64,000 nucleotides of DNA from Thermocrispum municipale DSM 44069 (GTDB lineage Bacteria > Actinomycetota > Actinomycetes > Mycobacteriales > Pseudonocardiaceae), in assembly GCF_000427825.1 (NCBI RefSeq), contig NZ_ATYT01000004.1, forward strand, positions 271,399 to 335,398, in the 5' to 3' direction. This document shows positions 37,829 through 47,829 of this stretch, piece by piece. The notes under the pieces were generated by a model. That model saw only the letters and a list, made by a program, of their open reading frames with translations, was not told where the DNA came from and ran no database searches. How positions within the stretch are numbered: the stretch's first letter is position 1; each line of letters starts with the position of its first letter. The position numbers and the translations under genes were made by a program.

Positions 37829-38638
37829 ATGGAGTCAGCCGGGGCGGTCGCGGCATTCTTCGACCTCGACAAGACGATCATTGCCTCGTCCAGTGCGCTG
37901 GCCTTCAGCAAGCCGCTGCTGCGGCAAGGCCTGATCAATCGCCGCGCGGCCCTGCGCAGCGCCTACGCGCAGCTGATGTTCAGCTTGGCCGGAGCGGACG
38001 AACAAACCACCGAGCGGCTACGCGCCCAGATCTCCGCGCTGTGCGCCGGCTGGGACGTCGCGCAAGTGCGGGCGGTGGTGGAGGAAACCCTGCACGACGT
38101 GGTCGACCCGCTGGTGTACGCGGAGGCAGCCGAGCTGATCGAGAAACACAAGGCCGACGGGCACGACGTGATCATCCTGTCGGCCACCGGACAAGAGGTC
38201 GTCGCTCCGGTCGCCGACATGCTGGGCGCCACCCACGCCGTGGCCACGCGGATGGAAATCGTCGACGGGCGCTACTCCGGCGAGGTGGAGTTCTACTGCT
38301 ACGGGCAGGAGAAGGCGAACGCCGCCAGGAAGCTGGCCGCCGAGCGCGGATACGACCTGGACACCTGCTTCGCCTACAGCGACTCGAGCACCGACATCCC
38401 GCTGCTGGAGACCGTCGGCAACCCGTTCGCCGTCAATCCGGACAAGCTGCTGCGCAAGGTCGCGACCGAGCGCGGATGGCCGATTCTGACCTTCTCCCGC
38501 CCTGTCACGCTGCGCTCGAGGATCCCGCAGTCGACCGCGGCCGCCGTGGTTTTGGGGGTCGGTGTCGGGGCGGCCGCCGCGGTGGGCGCGACATGGTACG
38601 GCGTGCGCCGCCGCAAACGCGAGAACCGGAACGGATAA
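37829..38638 (+). CDS. HAD-family phosphatase (IB/SerB-like), membrane-anchored C-terminus
   Basis: 269 residues. HAD motif I AFFDLDKTII, motif II ILSAT, motif III/IV CFAYSDSSTDIPLLE. A C-terminal hydrophobic helix (AAAVVLGVGVGAAAAVGATW) and a basic end tether it to the membrane. Orthologue of Rv3661 by order. Substrate unknown; subfamily IB includes phosphoserine and lipid phosphate phosphatases. Followed by the ncRNA locus. Confidence 0.87.
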   Translation: MESAGAVAAFFDLDKTIIASSSALAFSKPLLRQGLINRRAALRSAYAQLMFSLAGADEQTTERLRAQISALCAGWDVAQVRAVVEETLHDVVDPLVYAEAAELIEKHKADGHDVIILSATGQEVVAPVADMLGATHAVATRMEIVDGRYSGEVEFYCYGQEKANAARKLAAERGYDLDTCFAYSDSSTDIPLLETVGNPFAVNPDKLLRKVATERGWPILTFSRPVTLRSRIPQSTAAAVVLGVGVGAAAAVGATWYGVRRRKRENRNG

Positions 38639-38759
38639 AACCCCCGAAAGGGGCTCTGATCAGCGATAACGCCCCTTGGGCCGACGAAAAATCCTACTAA
38701 CCATCGGTGCTTGTGTCACCAGCTGAACACGTCTTGACCGGTGCACCCCGTCCGGCGTC

Positions 38760-38788
38760 TTGAAGTGACCGCCGTCACTGGGTAGAAA
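38760..38788 (+). promoter_or_regulatory. SigA-type promoter of the 6S-like RNA
   Basis: TTGAAG (-35, 38760-38765), 17-base spacer, TAGAAA (-10, 38783-38788). It places the predicted start at about 38794-38796, exactly at the base of the predicted closing helix. Inferred by pattern. Confidence 0.55.
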
Positions 38789-38794
38789 GGGAGG

Positions 38795-39040
38795 TGCGGA
38801 CTCCGGTTCGGCCAGGGAGCCGGCGAAGAGAAGCCGGATCCACCCCGTTCGGGCTCCGTGCGCGGACTCCGGGCACCCACGCGCAGCACGCCGCGGGAGG
38901 CTTGTCGTCAAGGGACTGCGTACCAGGACGCTGGGCGCCGAGTACCCGATAGGTACGACACGAGTTGCACGCTTGGTAACCCGAGTGCCCGCGCGAGCAG
39001 GCGGCGGTCGCCGACATTCGTGTCGACGACCGCCGCCTGC
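38795..39040 (+). ncRNA. 6S-like / Ms1-family regulatory RNA candidate
   Basis: About 245 nt with no credible ORF. It has a promoter on the left, a very strong terminator on the right and a long-range helix closing the ends: GCGG (38796) with CCGC (38989), ACTC (38800) with GAGT (38983), GGTT (38805) with AACC (38978), with one C/C mismatch and one 2-nt bulge. The locus, between the Rv3661-type HAD gene and the next operon, is where M. tuberculosis MTS2823/Ms1 and Streptomyces scr3559 6S-like RNA are found (from memory). Those RNAs bind RNA polymerase (Ms1: core). A second GCGGACTCCGG copy at 38862 could form an alternative pairing. Confidence 0.7.
38997..39040 (+). terminator. Terminator of the 6S-like RNA
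   Basis: Outer stem GCAGGCGGCGGTCG / CGACCGCCGCCTGC (14 bp) continued by an inner CGACA-TTCG-TGTCG hairpin with a UUCG loop, giving about 19 paired bases with one internal mismatch. No long U-tract follows. Confidence 0.8.
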
Positions 39041-39248
39041 GTTATGTCCGCGGAAAATCACCGCCGGTGACCGGCCCACCAAGCCGTTTGCCAATCCGTT
39101 AACTTCCGACTGCTAACGCAGTCACACCATCGAGCGACCTTAACTGGCGAACCCAAGCAACCTTTGGGCTGAAAAGTACGGTTTGTCCAATGCTTCTCGG
39201 CCGCCACCTCCCCTCACGGTTGCACCACTACGAAGGGCGTGATCGCCG

Positions 39249-40247
39249 GTGTCGCTCACAGACTCCCCACCGCAACAACCCGCTGGCCGCACGCCGTTGG
39301 ACGCTCCCTTCTTCGAAGCCAACGACGCCGACGTGGGACCCTTGGTACGCATCCGTTCGTTGCTTCCCGGGCTGGCCCGCGCCGAGCAGCGAGTGGCCAA
39401 GGTCGTGCTGGAGGACCCGTCCGCGGTCGCGACCCGCAGCATCACCGAAGTGGCACTGGCAGCAGGCACGAGCGAAACGACCGTGACCCGCTTCTGCAAG
39501 GCCGTCGGGGTCGGCGGCTACCCGCAGCTGCGCATCGCGCTCGCCGCCGACGCGGCCCGCATGCAGGCCAGGGTCAACCAGATGTACGGCGGGACCATCG
39601 AGCTCGACGACGACATAGCCACCGTCGTCAACAAGGTCACCTTCGCCGACGCCCGAGCGATCGAGGACACCGCCAGTCAGCTCAACCTCACCGCGCTGAC
39701 CAGGGTCGTCGATGCGGTCGCCGCGGCCGAGCGGATCGACATCTACGGCGTCGGTGCCAGTTCGCTGGTCGCCAACGAGTTGCAGCACAAGCTGCACCGG
39801 CTGTCCAAGGTCAGCTTCGCCTGGTCGGACACGCACCTCATGCTGACCTCCGCAGGCGTGCTCCACTCCGGCGACGTCGCCATCGCCATCTCGCACAGCG
39901 GCGCCACGACCGACGTCCTGGAGGCACTGCGTGCGGCGAAGGAGCGCGGCGCCACCACCGTGGCGCTGACCAACTTCCCCCGGTCACCGATCGCCACGTC
40001 GGCCGACCACACGCTCACCACCGCGGCCCGGGAGACGACGTTCCGGTCCGGGTCCGCGGCCAGCCGGATCGCCCAGCTCACCGTGATCGACTGCCTGTTC
40101 GTCGGCGTCGCACAACGGCTCGGCCCGGCGGCGGCCGCGGCGTTGGACCCGGCCAAGGACGTCACCGGGACGCACCGCCTCGGCGTGCGGCAGGACCGCA
40201 GGCGGAAACGGCCGCACCCGATGACACCGGACCATCTCCACAGGTGA
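39249..40247 (+). CDS. MurR/RpiR-family transcriptional regulator with SIS domain
   Basis: 332 residues. An N-terminal RpiR HTH (RIRSLLPGLARAEQRVAKVV, TSETTVTRFCKAVG) is joined to a sugar-phosphate-binding SIS domain (YGVGASSLVANELQHKL, AISHSGATTDVLEAL). The C-terminus is basic. GTG start. Such proteins sense phosphosugars; here it could control GlcNAc/chitin or cell-wall amino-sugar use, but no target gene lies next to it. Confidence 0.88.
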   Translation: MSLTDSPPQQPAGRTPLDAPFFEANDADVGPLVRIRSLLPGLARAEQRVAKVVLEDPSAVATRSITEVALAAGTSETTVTRFCKAVGVGGYPQLRIALAADAARMQARVNQMYGGTIELDDDIATVVNKVTFADARAIEDTASQLNLTALTRVVDAVAAAERIDIYGVGASSLVANELQHKLHRLSKVSFAWSDTHLMLTSAGVLHSGDVAIAISHSGATTDVLEALRAAKERGATTVALTNFPRSPIATSADHTLTTAARETTFRSGSAASRIAQLTVIDCLFVGVAQRLGPAAAAALDPAKDVTGTHRLGVRQDRRRKRPHPMTPDHLHR

Positions 40248-40291
40248 GGGGACGCCGGGACGGCAAGCGGCGGCCACCCGGCGCCATCCAT

Positions 40292-40324
40292 GCGCCCAGG
40301 ACGGGAGTCTTCTCGTCCTGGGCG
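40292..40324. terminator. Hairpin between RpiR regulator and CapA gene
   Basis: GCGCCCAGGAC (40292-40302) pairs with GTCCTGGGCGC (40314-40324) around an 11-base loop in which further pairing is possible. It separates two convergent genes. Confidence 0.7.
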
Positions 40325-40334
40325 CACCACCGCG

Positions 40335-41429
40335 TCACCGACCGGGGCGCGTGAGCCCGTCCTCGTCGGCCCCGAGCGACAACACCGCTTCGTCGATCCG
40401 CTCGAGCGATTCGGCGTACGCGCCTTCCTCCTCGCGGGACAGATCCTTCAGCCGGATCGGCGGCCCGAGGTCGACGAACGTGGGTAGATACTCCGCCTTG
40501 TGCACCGTCCAGCCGGAACCGTTCCGGCGGAAGGCGAACCGCGCGGCTATCCCGTCCTCGGTGTCACCGGTGGGGTCCTCGTGCCGCGCCACATGGTTGC
40601 CGAGTCCGTAAGCCACCCACTCGCCGCCGATCTTCTCCATCGGCTGCACCGCGTGCGCGTGATGACCGAGGACGAGGTCGATGTTCTCGTCCGCCAGCAG
40701 CTGCTCGGCCATCTTCCGCTGCTCGAGCGACGGGTCGTGCTGGTGCTCGACACCCCAGTGCGCGCTCACCACCACGACGTCGGCGCCGGCCTTGCGCGCC
40801 GCCGCAGCCTTCCGCGCGGCAGCCTGCACATCCAGCTCGTCCGCCAACCACGGTTTGTCATCCGGCAGCGAAATCCCGTTGAAGCCGAAAGTCATCGAAA
40901 CATGACCGACCAGCACGTCGCCGACCTCGAGCAGCAACGGCTCGCGCGATTCCTTCTCCGACCGGTAGGAGCCGGTGTGCTGCAAACCCGCCTTGTCCAG
41001 CGCATCCAACGTGCTGCGCACGCCTTTTTCGCCCTGGTCCAACGTGTGGTTGGACGCCGTCGAGCACGCGTCGTAGCCGGTGCCGGCCAGCGCATCGGCC
41101 ACCTCGGGCGGAGCACTGAACGACGGATAGCCGGAGAACGGTCCGTCCGGCCCGGCCAGCGGCACCTCCAGATGACACAACGCCAGATCGGCGGAGCTGA
41201 TCATCGGCCGGACACCGGCGAACAGGGGCCGGAAATCCCGCCCGCTCTCCGCATCCGCTTCGGCCTGCTCGGTCAGCGCCGGGTGGATCAACACATCACC
41301 GGTCGCCACCAGCGTGAACTGCTCGGGCTGCGCGCTGCTCGTCGCGGTCGGCACACCGGGCTCGGTGGCCACCGCACATCCCGCGGGCATCACCAGTGCG
41401 ACCAGCACGGCGAGCCCGCGGCGGCTCAC
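40335..41429 (-). CDS. CapA-family metallophosphatase-like lipoprotein
   Basis: 364 residues. A signal peptide with lipobox (LVMPAGC) predicts a membrane-anchored lipoprotein. The CapA/PgsA calcineurin-like fold follows: VATGDVLIHP, NHTLDQGEKG (ASNH motif), VVVSAHWGVEH and LVLGHHAHAVQPME. CapA proteins are linked to poly-gamma-glutamate synthesis in bacilli, but the full pgs operon is absent here, so the substrate is unknown. The GTG start overlaps the upstream stop. Confidence 0.85.
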   Translation of the reverse strand: MSRRGLAVLVALVMPAGCAVATEPGVPTATSSAQPEQFTLVATGDVLIHPALTEQAEADAESGRDFRPLFAGVRPMISSADLALCHLEVPLAGPDGPFSGYPSFSAPPEVADALAGTGYDACSTASNHTLDQGEKGVRSTLDALDKAGLQHTGSYRSEKESREPLLLEVGDVLVGHVSMTFGFNGISLPDDKPWLADELDVQAAARKAAAARKAGADVVVVSAHWGVEHQHDPSLEQRKMAEQLLADENIDLVLGHHAHAVQPMEKIGGEWVAYGLGNHVARHEDPTGDTEDGIAARFAFRRNGSGWTVHKAEYLPTFVDLGPPIRLKDLSREEEGAYAESLERIDEAVLSLGADEDGLTRPGR

Positions 41430-42166
41430 CGCGCTTCACCCGCCGCGTCGGCTATCCCCACGGCCTCCTTCGCGCCGGTCTCGATCGCCTCGCAGTGGAA
41501 CAACAACCACTGGCGCACGCCGTCCGACGTCCCGCTCGCGAAGGCTTCCGCGGCTTCCTGGTAGGTCCCCAACCGGCGGAAGAACGCCACCTCGGGTACC
41601 GCGAGCCCCTTGGGGTCCAGGCCGGTGGCGATCATGGTCAGCCGGGCGGCTGCCCGGGCGATCACGCCGTCACCCGGGCCGAACGCCCGCAACGCCAGCA
41701 GCTCCCCGTGCACCACGGCCGCCTGCACCGGACCGGGCACGCTCGTCCCACCGGTCACCAGTTCGGCCAGCAACTCCAGCCGCCGCGCGACCGCCTCGTC
41801 CTGCCGCGGCCTGCCCAGCCGATCCGGATTCTCGATCAGGTCCGCCGCCGCCAACACGTGCAGCCGCGCCAGGACCTGCAGAGGCGACCGCTGCCACGTC
41901 GACAGCATCCCGCCGAGAGCCTCCGCCACCCGCAGCGCTCCGGCCAGCACCGGCTCGCGAACCTCGCCGTCCGGCGGGATCTCGGCATCGCCGCCGTCGA
42001 TCGCGGCCGAGGCACGCGCGGCCCGTACCGAGGCTTCCGCGGCGGTGGTCGGCCACCCCTTGCGGTTGGTCGGGTGGCGGTGGACGGCGTCGACGGCCTG
42101 GCGCGCCGACTGCACGGCATCGTCGACCCCGGCGAGCTCGAGCAGCGGGGCAAGCGGATCGGTCAC
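41426..42166 (-). CDS. Fic-like protein with degenerate active-site motif
   Basis: 246 residues, all-helical. The segment VVHGELLALRAFGPGDGVIAR aligns with the Fic motif context (helix, HPFxDGNGR) but the His and the NGR residues are altered (RAFGPGDGVIAR), so AMPylation activity is unlikely. Downstream LTMIATGLDPKGLAVPE is typical of this actinobacterial family, often annotated oxidoreductase beside acs. GTG start without strong ribosome site; earlier starts are possible. Divergent from acs. Function unknown. Confidence 0.6.
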   Translation of the reverse strand: MTDPLAPLLELAGVDDAVQSARQAVDAVHRHPTNRKGWPTTAAEASVRAARASAAIDGGDAEIPPDGEVREPVLAGALRVAEALGGMLSTWQRSPLQVLARLHVLAAADLIENPDRLGRPRQDEAVARRLELLAELVTGGTSVPGPVQAAVVHGELLALRAFGPGDGVIARAAARLTMIATGLDPKGLAVPEVAFFRRLGTYQEAAEAFASGTSDGVRQWLLFHCEAIETGAKEAVGIADAAGEAR

Positions 42167-42191
42167 GTGCCCGGACGTTACACCGACCGGC

Positions 42192-42223
42192 GGACGAACG
42201 GTCATCAGCGCGGGACGAACGGT
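42192..42223. repeat. Direct repeats GGACGAACGGT upstream of acs
   Basis: Two identical 11-mers at 42192-42202 and 42213-42223, 21 bases apart (two helical turns), in the region between the divergent Fic-like gene and acs. Candidate operator. Confidence 0.45.
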
Positions 42224-42324
42224 GGTGCGCGCCATTGTGCGGGGCGCTAACGTCGGCACTGGAAGAGTGTTGTCATCAGCACACTGCTAGGCCCAGCACC
42301 TGAGCACCAGGAGGCGTCACGACA

Positions 42325-44310
42325 ATGGCAGAGCAGCAAGCAACGTTGCAGAACCTGCTCACAGAAAATCGCACGTTCCCGCCGCCCGAGGACTTCGCCG
42401 CCTCGGCGAACGTCGACGCCAGCGTCTACGACGAGGCGGAGGCCGATCGCGAGGCCTTCTGGGCGGCCCAGGCCGACCGGCTGCACTGGGACACCCGGTG
42501 GAGCCAGGTGCTGGACTGGTCCAACAAGCCGTTCGCCAAGTGGTTCGTCGGCGGCAAGCTCAACGTCGCCTACAACTGCGTCGACCGCCATGTGGAGGCC
42601 GGCTACGGCGACCAGGTCGCCATCCACTGGGTCGGCGAGCCCGGCGACACCCGCGACATCACCTACGCGCAGCTGAAGGACGAGGTCTGCAAGGCGGCCA
42701 ACGCGCTGGAGTCGCTCGGTGTCGGGCCGGGTGACCGGGTGGCGATCCAGCTGCAGATGATCCCCGAGGCGGTCGTGGCCATGCTGGCCTGCGCCCGCAT
42801 CGGCGCCATGCACAGCGTGGTGTTCGGTGGCTTCTCCGCGGCCGCGCTGCGCTCCCGGGTGGACGACGCCGACGCGAAGGTCGTCATCACCTCCGACGGG
42901 CAGTACCGCCGGGGCAAGGCCGCGCCGATGAAGGAGAAGGTCGACGAGGCGCTGGAGGGCGCAGCGTCGGTGGAGAAGGTCATCGTGGTGCGGCGTACCG
43001 GTGACGAGACGCCGGACGTGCCGTGGAACGACGAGCGCGACGTCTGGTGGCACGACCTGGTCGGCAAGCAGTCGGCCGAGCACCAGCCGCAGGCGTTCGA
43101 CTCCGAGCACCCGCTGTTCATCCTGTACACCTCCGGCACGACCGGGAAGCCGAAGGGCATCCTGCACACCTCGGGCGGATACCTGACCCAGGTCGCCTAC
43201 ACCCACCACGTGGTGTTCGACCACAAGCCCGGCGAGGACGTCTACTGGTGCACCGCCGACATCGGCTGGGTCACCGGGCACAGCTACATCGTCTACGGCC
43301 CGCTGGCCAACCGGGCAACTCAGGTGGTGTACGAGGGCACGCCGAACACGCCGCACGAGGGCCGCCACTGGGAGATCGTGCAGCAGTACAAGGTGACCAA
43401 GTACTACACGGCGCCGACGCTGATCCGCACGTTCATGAAGTGGGGCAACGACATCCCGGCCAAGTACGACCTGTCGTCGCTCAAGCTGCTCGGGTCGGTC
43501 GGTGAGCCGATCAACCCGGAGGCGTGGGTCTGGTACCGCGAGCACATCGGCGCCGGGAAGACGCCGGTGGTGGACACCTGGTGGCAGACCGAGACCGGCG
43601 CGATCATGATCTCCCCGCTGCCCGGTGTCACGGCCGCCAAGCCCGGTTCGGCGCAGCGTCCGCTGCCCGGCATCTCCGCGAAGGTGGTCGACGACCAGGG
43701 CAACGAGGTCGGCAAGGGCGGCGGCGGGTACCTGGTGCTCGACCAGCCGTGGCCCGCGATGCTGCGCGGCATCTGGGGCGACGACGAGCGCTACAAGGAG
43801 ACCTACTGGCAGCGCTTCGCCGACCAGGGCTACTACTTCGCCGGTGACGGCGCGAAGTACGACAACGACGGCGACATCTGGCTGCTCGGCCGGGTCGACG
43901 ACGTCATGAACGTCTCCGGCCACCGCATCTCCACCACCGAGGTGGAGTCGGCGCTGGTGTCCCACCCGAACGTGGCCGAGGCCGCGGTGGTGGGCGCACC
44001 GGACCCGACGACCGGCCAGGGCATCGTCGCGTTCGTCATCCTGCGCGGCTCCGCGGACACCGCGGCCGCGGGCGAGAAGGCGATCGCCGAGCTGCGCGAG
44101 CACGTCTCCAAGGAGATCGGCCCGATCGCCAAGCCGCGCCAGATCATGGTCGTCCCCGAGCTGCCGAAGACGCGCTCCGGCAAGATCATGCGGCGGCTGC
44201 TGCGGGACGTGGCGGAGAACCGGGAGATCGGAGACGTCACCACGCTGGCCGACTCGAGCGTGATGGACCAGATCGCCGACCGGCTGAAGTCGGGCAAGAA
44301 CGCCGACTGA
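42325..44310 (+). CDS. acs: Acetyl-CoA synthetase
   Basis: 661 residues. Full-length AMP-forming acetate:CoA ligase: [19 protein letters not shown], the WWQTETG acetate-pocket motif, [13 protein letters not shown] hinge, and the C-terminal [13 protein letters not shown] with the Lys acetylated by Pat-type enzymes. AGGAGG precedes the ATG. Converts acetate, ATP and CoA to acetyl-CoA. Counterpart of Rv3667. Its stop overlaps the start of the VIT1-like gene. Confidence 0.97.
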   Translation: MAEQQATLQNLLTENRTFPPPEDFAASANVDASVYDEAEADREAFWAAQADRLHWDTRWSQVLDWSNKPFAKWFVGGKLNVAYNCVDRHVEAGYGDQVAIHWVGEPGDTRDITYAQLKDEVCKAANALESLGVGPGDRVAIQLQMIPEAVVAMLACARIGAMHSVVFGGFSAAALRSRVDDADAKVVITSDGQYRRGKAAPMKEKVDEALEGAASVEKVIVVRRTGDETPDVPWNDERDVWWHDLVGKQSAEHQPQAFDSEHPLFILYTSGTTGKPKGILHTSGGYLTQVAYTHHVVFDHKPGEDVYWCTADIGWVTGHSYIVYGPLANRATQVVYEGTPNTPHEGRHWEIVQQYKVTKYYTAPTLIRTFMKWGNDIPAKYDLSSLKLLGSVGEPINPEAWVWYREHIGAGKTPVVDTWWQTETGAIMISPLPGVTAAKPGSAQRPLPGISAKVVDDQGNEVGKGGGGYLVLDQPWPAMLRGIWGDDERYKETYWQRFADQGYYFAGDGAKYDNDGDIWLLGRVDDVMNVSGHRISTTEVESALVSHPNVAEAAVVGAPDPTTGQGIVAFVILRGSADTAAAGEKAIAELREHVSKEIGPIAKPRQIMVVPELPKTRSGKIMRRLLRDVAENREIGDVTTLADSSVMDQIADRLKSGKNAD

Positions 44311-45029
44311 TGAGCGACACCTCGTACCACGAGGGCGAGAAACATCGGCGCGAGGACCTCGGTGAGCGGCTGAACTGGCTGCGAGCCGGGGTCCTCGGCG
44401 CGAACGATGGCATCGTCTCGATGGCTGGATTGGTGGTCGGGGTCGCGGGCGCCACGACGAGCGCCACCGCGATCCTGACCGCGGGGATCGCCGGGTTGGT
44501 CGCGGGAGCGCTGTCGATGGCCGGTGGCGAGTATGTCTCGGTCAGCACGCAGCGCGACACCGAACGGGCGGCGATCCGGCTGGAACGCAAAGAACTGGAA
44601 CAGATGCCTGAGGAGGAGCTCGACGAGCTCGCGGCCATCTACCAGGAGAAGGGCCTGTCGCCGACGCTGGCGCGGCAGGTGGCGGAGGAACTGACGGCGA
44701 AGGATCCGCTGCGCGCGCACGCCGAGGCGGAGCTGAACATCGACCCGGACAACCTGACCAGCCCGTGGCAGGCGGCCTGGGCCTCGTTCCTGGCCTTCAC
44801 CATCGGCGGCCTGCTACCGCTGGTCGCGATCTCGCTGCCACCCGTCTCGCTGCGGGTGTGGGCGTGTGGTGCCGCGGTGGTCGTCGGCTTGGCGTTGACC
44901 GGCTACATCAGCGCCCGGCTGGGCCGCGCCCGAGCACGGCGGGCGATAACACGCAACGTCGGCGTCGGTGTGTTGGCCATGCTCGTGACGTACTACGTAG
45001 GAGTCGTGTTCGGTATCACAGTGGGCTGA
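44310..45029 (+). CDS. VIT1/CCC1-type iron/manganese transporter
   Basis: 239 residues. CCC1/VIT family: RAGVLGANDGIVSMAGLVVG in the first helix, SMAGGEYVSVSTQRD in the second, a cytoplasmic acidic helical metal-binding domain (LEQMPEEELDELAAIYQEKG), then three C-terminal helices ending in YYVGVVFGITVG. Exports or stores Fe2+/Mn2+. Start ATG overlaps the acs stop (ATGA), so coupled to acs. Confidence 0.9.
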   Translation: MSDTSYHEGEKHRREDLGERLNWLRAGVLGANDGIVSMAGLVVGVAGATTSATAILTAGIAGLVAGALSMAGGEYVSVSTQRDTERAAIRLERKELEQMPEEELDELAAIYQEKGLSPTLARQVAEELTAKDPLRAHAEAELNIDPDNLTSPWQAAWASFLAFTIGGLLPLVAISLPPVSLRVWACGAAVVVGLALTGYISARLGRARARRAITRNVGVGVLAMLVTYYVGVVFGITVG

Positions 45030-45113
45030 CGGGGCCGCCTCAGCCGTTAGGATCGGCAAAGGTGTGCCGGGAAGTCTGGTCGGCGTGATGTCCCCTCGTG
45101 ACAGGGAGTTTTC

Positions 45114-46325
<1,212 letters not shown>

Positions 46326-46376
46326 GCAGCCGACTCGCCCGGGTCCTGCCTTGCGCTCCGCCCACCCCATGGCACG

Positions 46377-46889
46377 ATGTCAAGGGTGAGCAGGCGCGAT
46401 GATCAATTGTCCCAGGCAGGCGGCACGGTGGGGTACCTCCCGCTGACCCCCGACGAGCCGGGCGCCGGCAACGGCGCGGGCGACGACCGCTCGATCGGCG
46501 CGCTGGTCAAGGACGCGACCACGCACATGTCGACGCTGGTCCGTGCCGAGGTGGAGCTGGCCAAGGCGGAGCTGGTCGGCGAGGTGAAGAAGGGCGTCAA
46601 GGGCAGCGTCCTGTTCATCGTCGCGCTGACCGTGGCGCTGTACAGCTCGTTCTTTTTCTTCTTCTTCCTCGCCGAGCTGCTGTCCGAGTGGCTGCCGAGG
46701 TGGGCGTCGTTCGCGATCGTCTTCGGCATCATGCTGCTGGTCGCCGGCTTGTGCGCGTTCCTGGGATACCAGCGGGTGCGCAAGATCAAGGCACCGGAAC
46801 GCACCATCGACAGCGTCAAGCAGACCGCTGCGGCGCTGCGGCCCAAGCAGTCCGAGCAGCCCGCGTCGAGTGAGCTGACCACCGGCTGA
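46377..46889 (+). CDS. Phage-holin-superfamily (DUF1469) membrane protein
   Basis: 170 residues. An N-terminal acidic/Gly region, an amphipathic helix (LVRAEVELAKAELVGEVKKG), then two membrane helices with a striking F-rich run (SSFFFFFFLAELL) and a polar C-terminus. PF07332-type holin-superfamily protein, orthologue position of Rv3669. Role unknown, probably envelope-related. ATG used; GTG three codons later is an alternative. Confidence 0.8.
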   Translation: MSRVSRRDDQLSQAGGTVGYLPLTPDEPGAGNGAGDDRSIGALVKDATTHMSTLVRAEVELAKAELVGEVKKGVKGSVLFIVALTVALYSSFFFFFFLAELLSEWLPRWASFAIVFGIMLLVAGLCAFLGYQRVRKIKAPERTIDSVKQTAAALRPKQSEQPASSELTTG

Positions 46890-46890
46890 T

Positions 46891-47829
46891 GTGAAGCAGG
46901 CACCCGACCCGTCGAGCGTGCGCACGCCGGGGCCCTGGACCCACCGCACGGTCTCCGCGAACGGCATCTCGCTGCATGTCGCGCAAGCGGACGGTCCGGC
47001 CGACGGGCCGCTGGTCGTCCTGCTGCACGGGTTCGCCGGCTGCTGGTGGGTGTGGCATCGGCAGATGCCCGAGCTGGCCGCGGCAGGCTATCGGGTGGTG
47101 GCCGCCGACCTGCGCGGCTACGGCGATTCGGACAAGCCCCCACGTGGTTACGACGCGTGGACGCTCTCCGGTGACATCGCCGGGCTGGTGCGGGCGTTGG
47201 GCGCCAGTAAGGCGCATCTGATCGGACAGGGCTGGGGTGGCGCACTCGCGTGGACGGCGGCCGTCCTGCACCCTCGGGTCGTCTCTTCGGTGGGCGTGCT
47301 CGGCGGCTGGCATCCGCTCGCGCTGCGTCCGGGGCTGCGCCGGTGCTTGTACAACAGCGAGCAACGGCGCGCGACCGGGCACTTCTACCGCTTCCAGGTT
47401 CCGATGAAGCCGGAGCGCGACCTCGTCGCCCACGACGCCGCGGCGGTCGAGCACTACCTGCGCAAATGGGCCGGGCCCGCGTGGGTGGACACCCCGGAGT
47501 TCGGCGAAACCGCTCGCTATCTGCGCTCTGCCATGCAGATCCCGGGCGCGGCGCACTGCGCGTTGGAGTTCTACCGGTGGGCGTTCCGCTCGCTGTTCCG
47601 TGGGGACGGCCGGCGGTTCGCCGCCGCGATGCGTGATCCGAGCCCGGCGCCGGTGCTGCAACTGCACGGTCGGGTCGACGGTTGCGTACTGCCCCGCACG
47701 GCCAAGGCCTCCGCTGCCTGGGCCGGCCCCGGGTCGTGGCTGCAGGAACTTCCCGGTGTCGGTCACTATCCCCAGCTGGAAGCGCCGGAGAAGACCACCG
47801 AGCTGCTGCTGAAGTGGCTCGCCCGCTAG
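46891..47829 (+). CDS. Alpha/beta hydrolase (EphE-like), nucleophile apparently missing
   Basis: 312 residues. Epoxide-hydrolase-like core: VLLHGFAGCWW oxyanion segment, AADLRGYGDSDKP, and the late-strand His in GVGHYPQLEAPE. The nucleophile elbow reads LIGQGWGGALAW, so the Sm-x-Nu-x-Sm-Sm position is Gly instead of Asp/Ser; catalysis by the standard mechanism is doubtful. GTG start one base after the previous stop. Orthologue position of Rv3670 (ephE). Stops converge and overlap with marP by four bases. Confidence 0.82.
   Translation: MKQAPDPSSVRTPGPWTHRTVSANGISLHVAQADGPADGPLVVLLHGFAGCWWVWHRQMPELAAAGYRVVAADLRGYGDSDKPPRGYDAWTLSGDIAGLVRALGASKAHLIGQGWGGALAWTAAVLHPRVVSSVGVLGGWHPLALRPGLRRCLYNSEQRRATGHFYRFQVPMKPERDLVAHDAAAVEHYLRKWAGPAWVDTPEFGETARYLRSAMQIPGAAHCALEFYRWAFRSLFRGDGRRFAAAMRDPSPAPVLQLHGRVDGCVLPRTAKASAAWAGPGSWLQELPGVGHYPQLEAPEKTTELLLKWLAR

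Noticed and set aside
38660-39094. Protein-coding genes in the HAD-RpiR gap
   Set aside because: Frames lack ribosome sites and family-like composition, and the strong RNA structure explains the conservation better.
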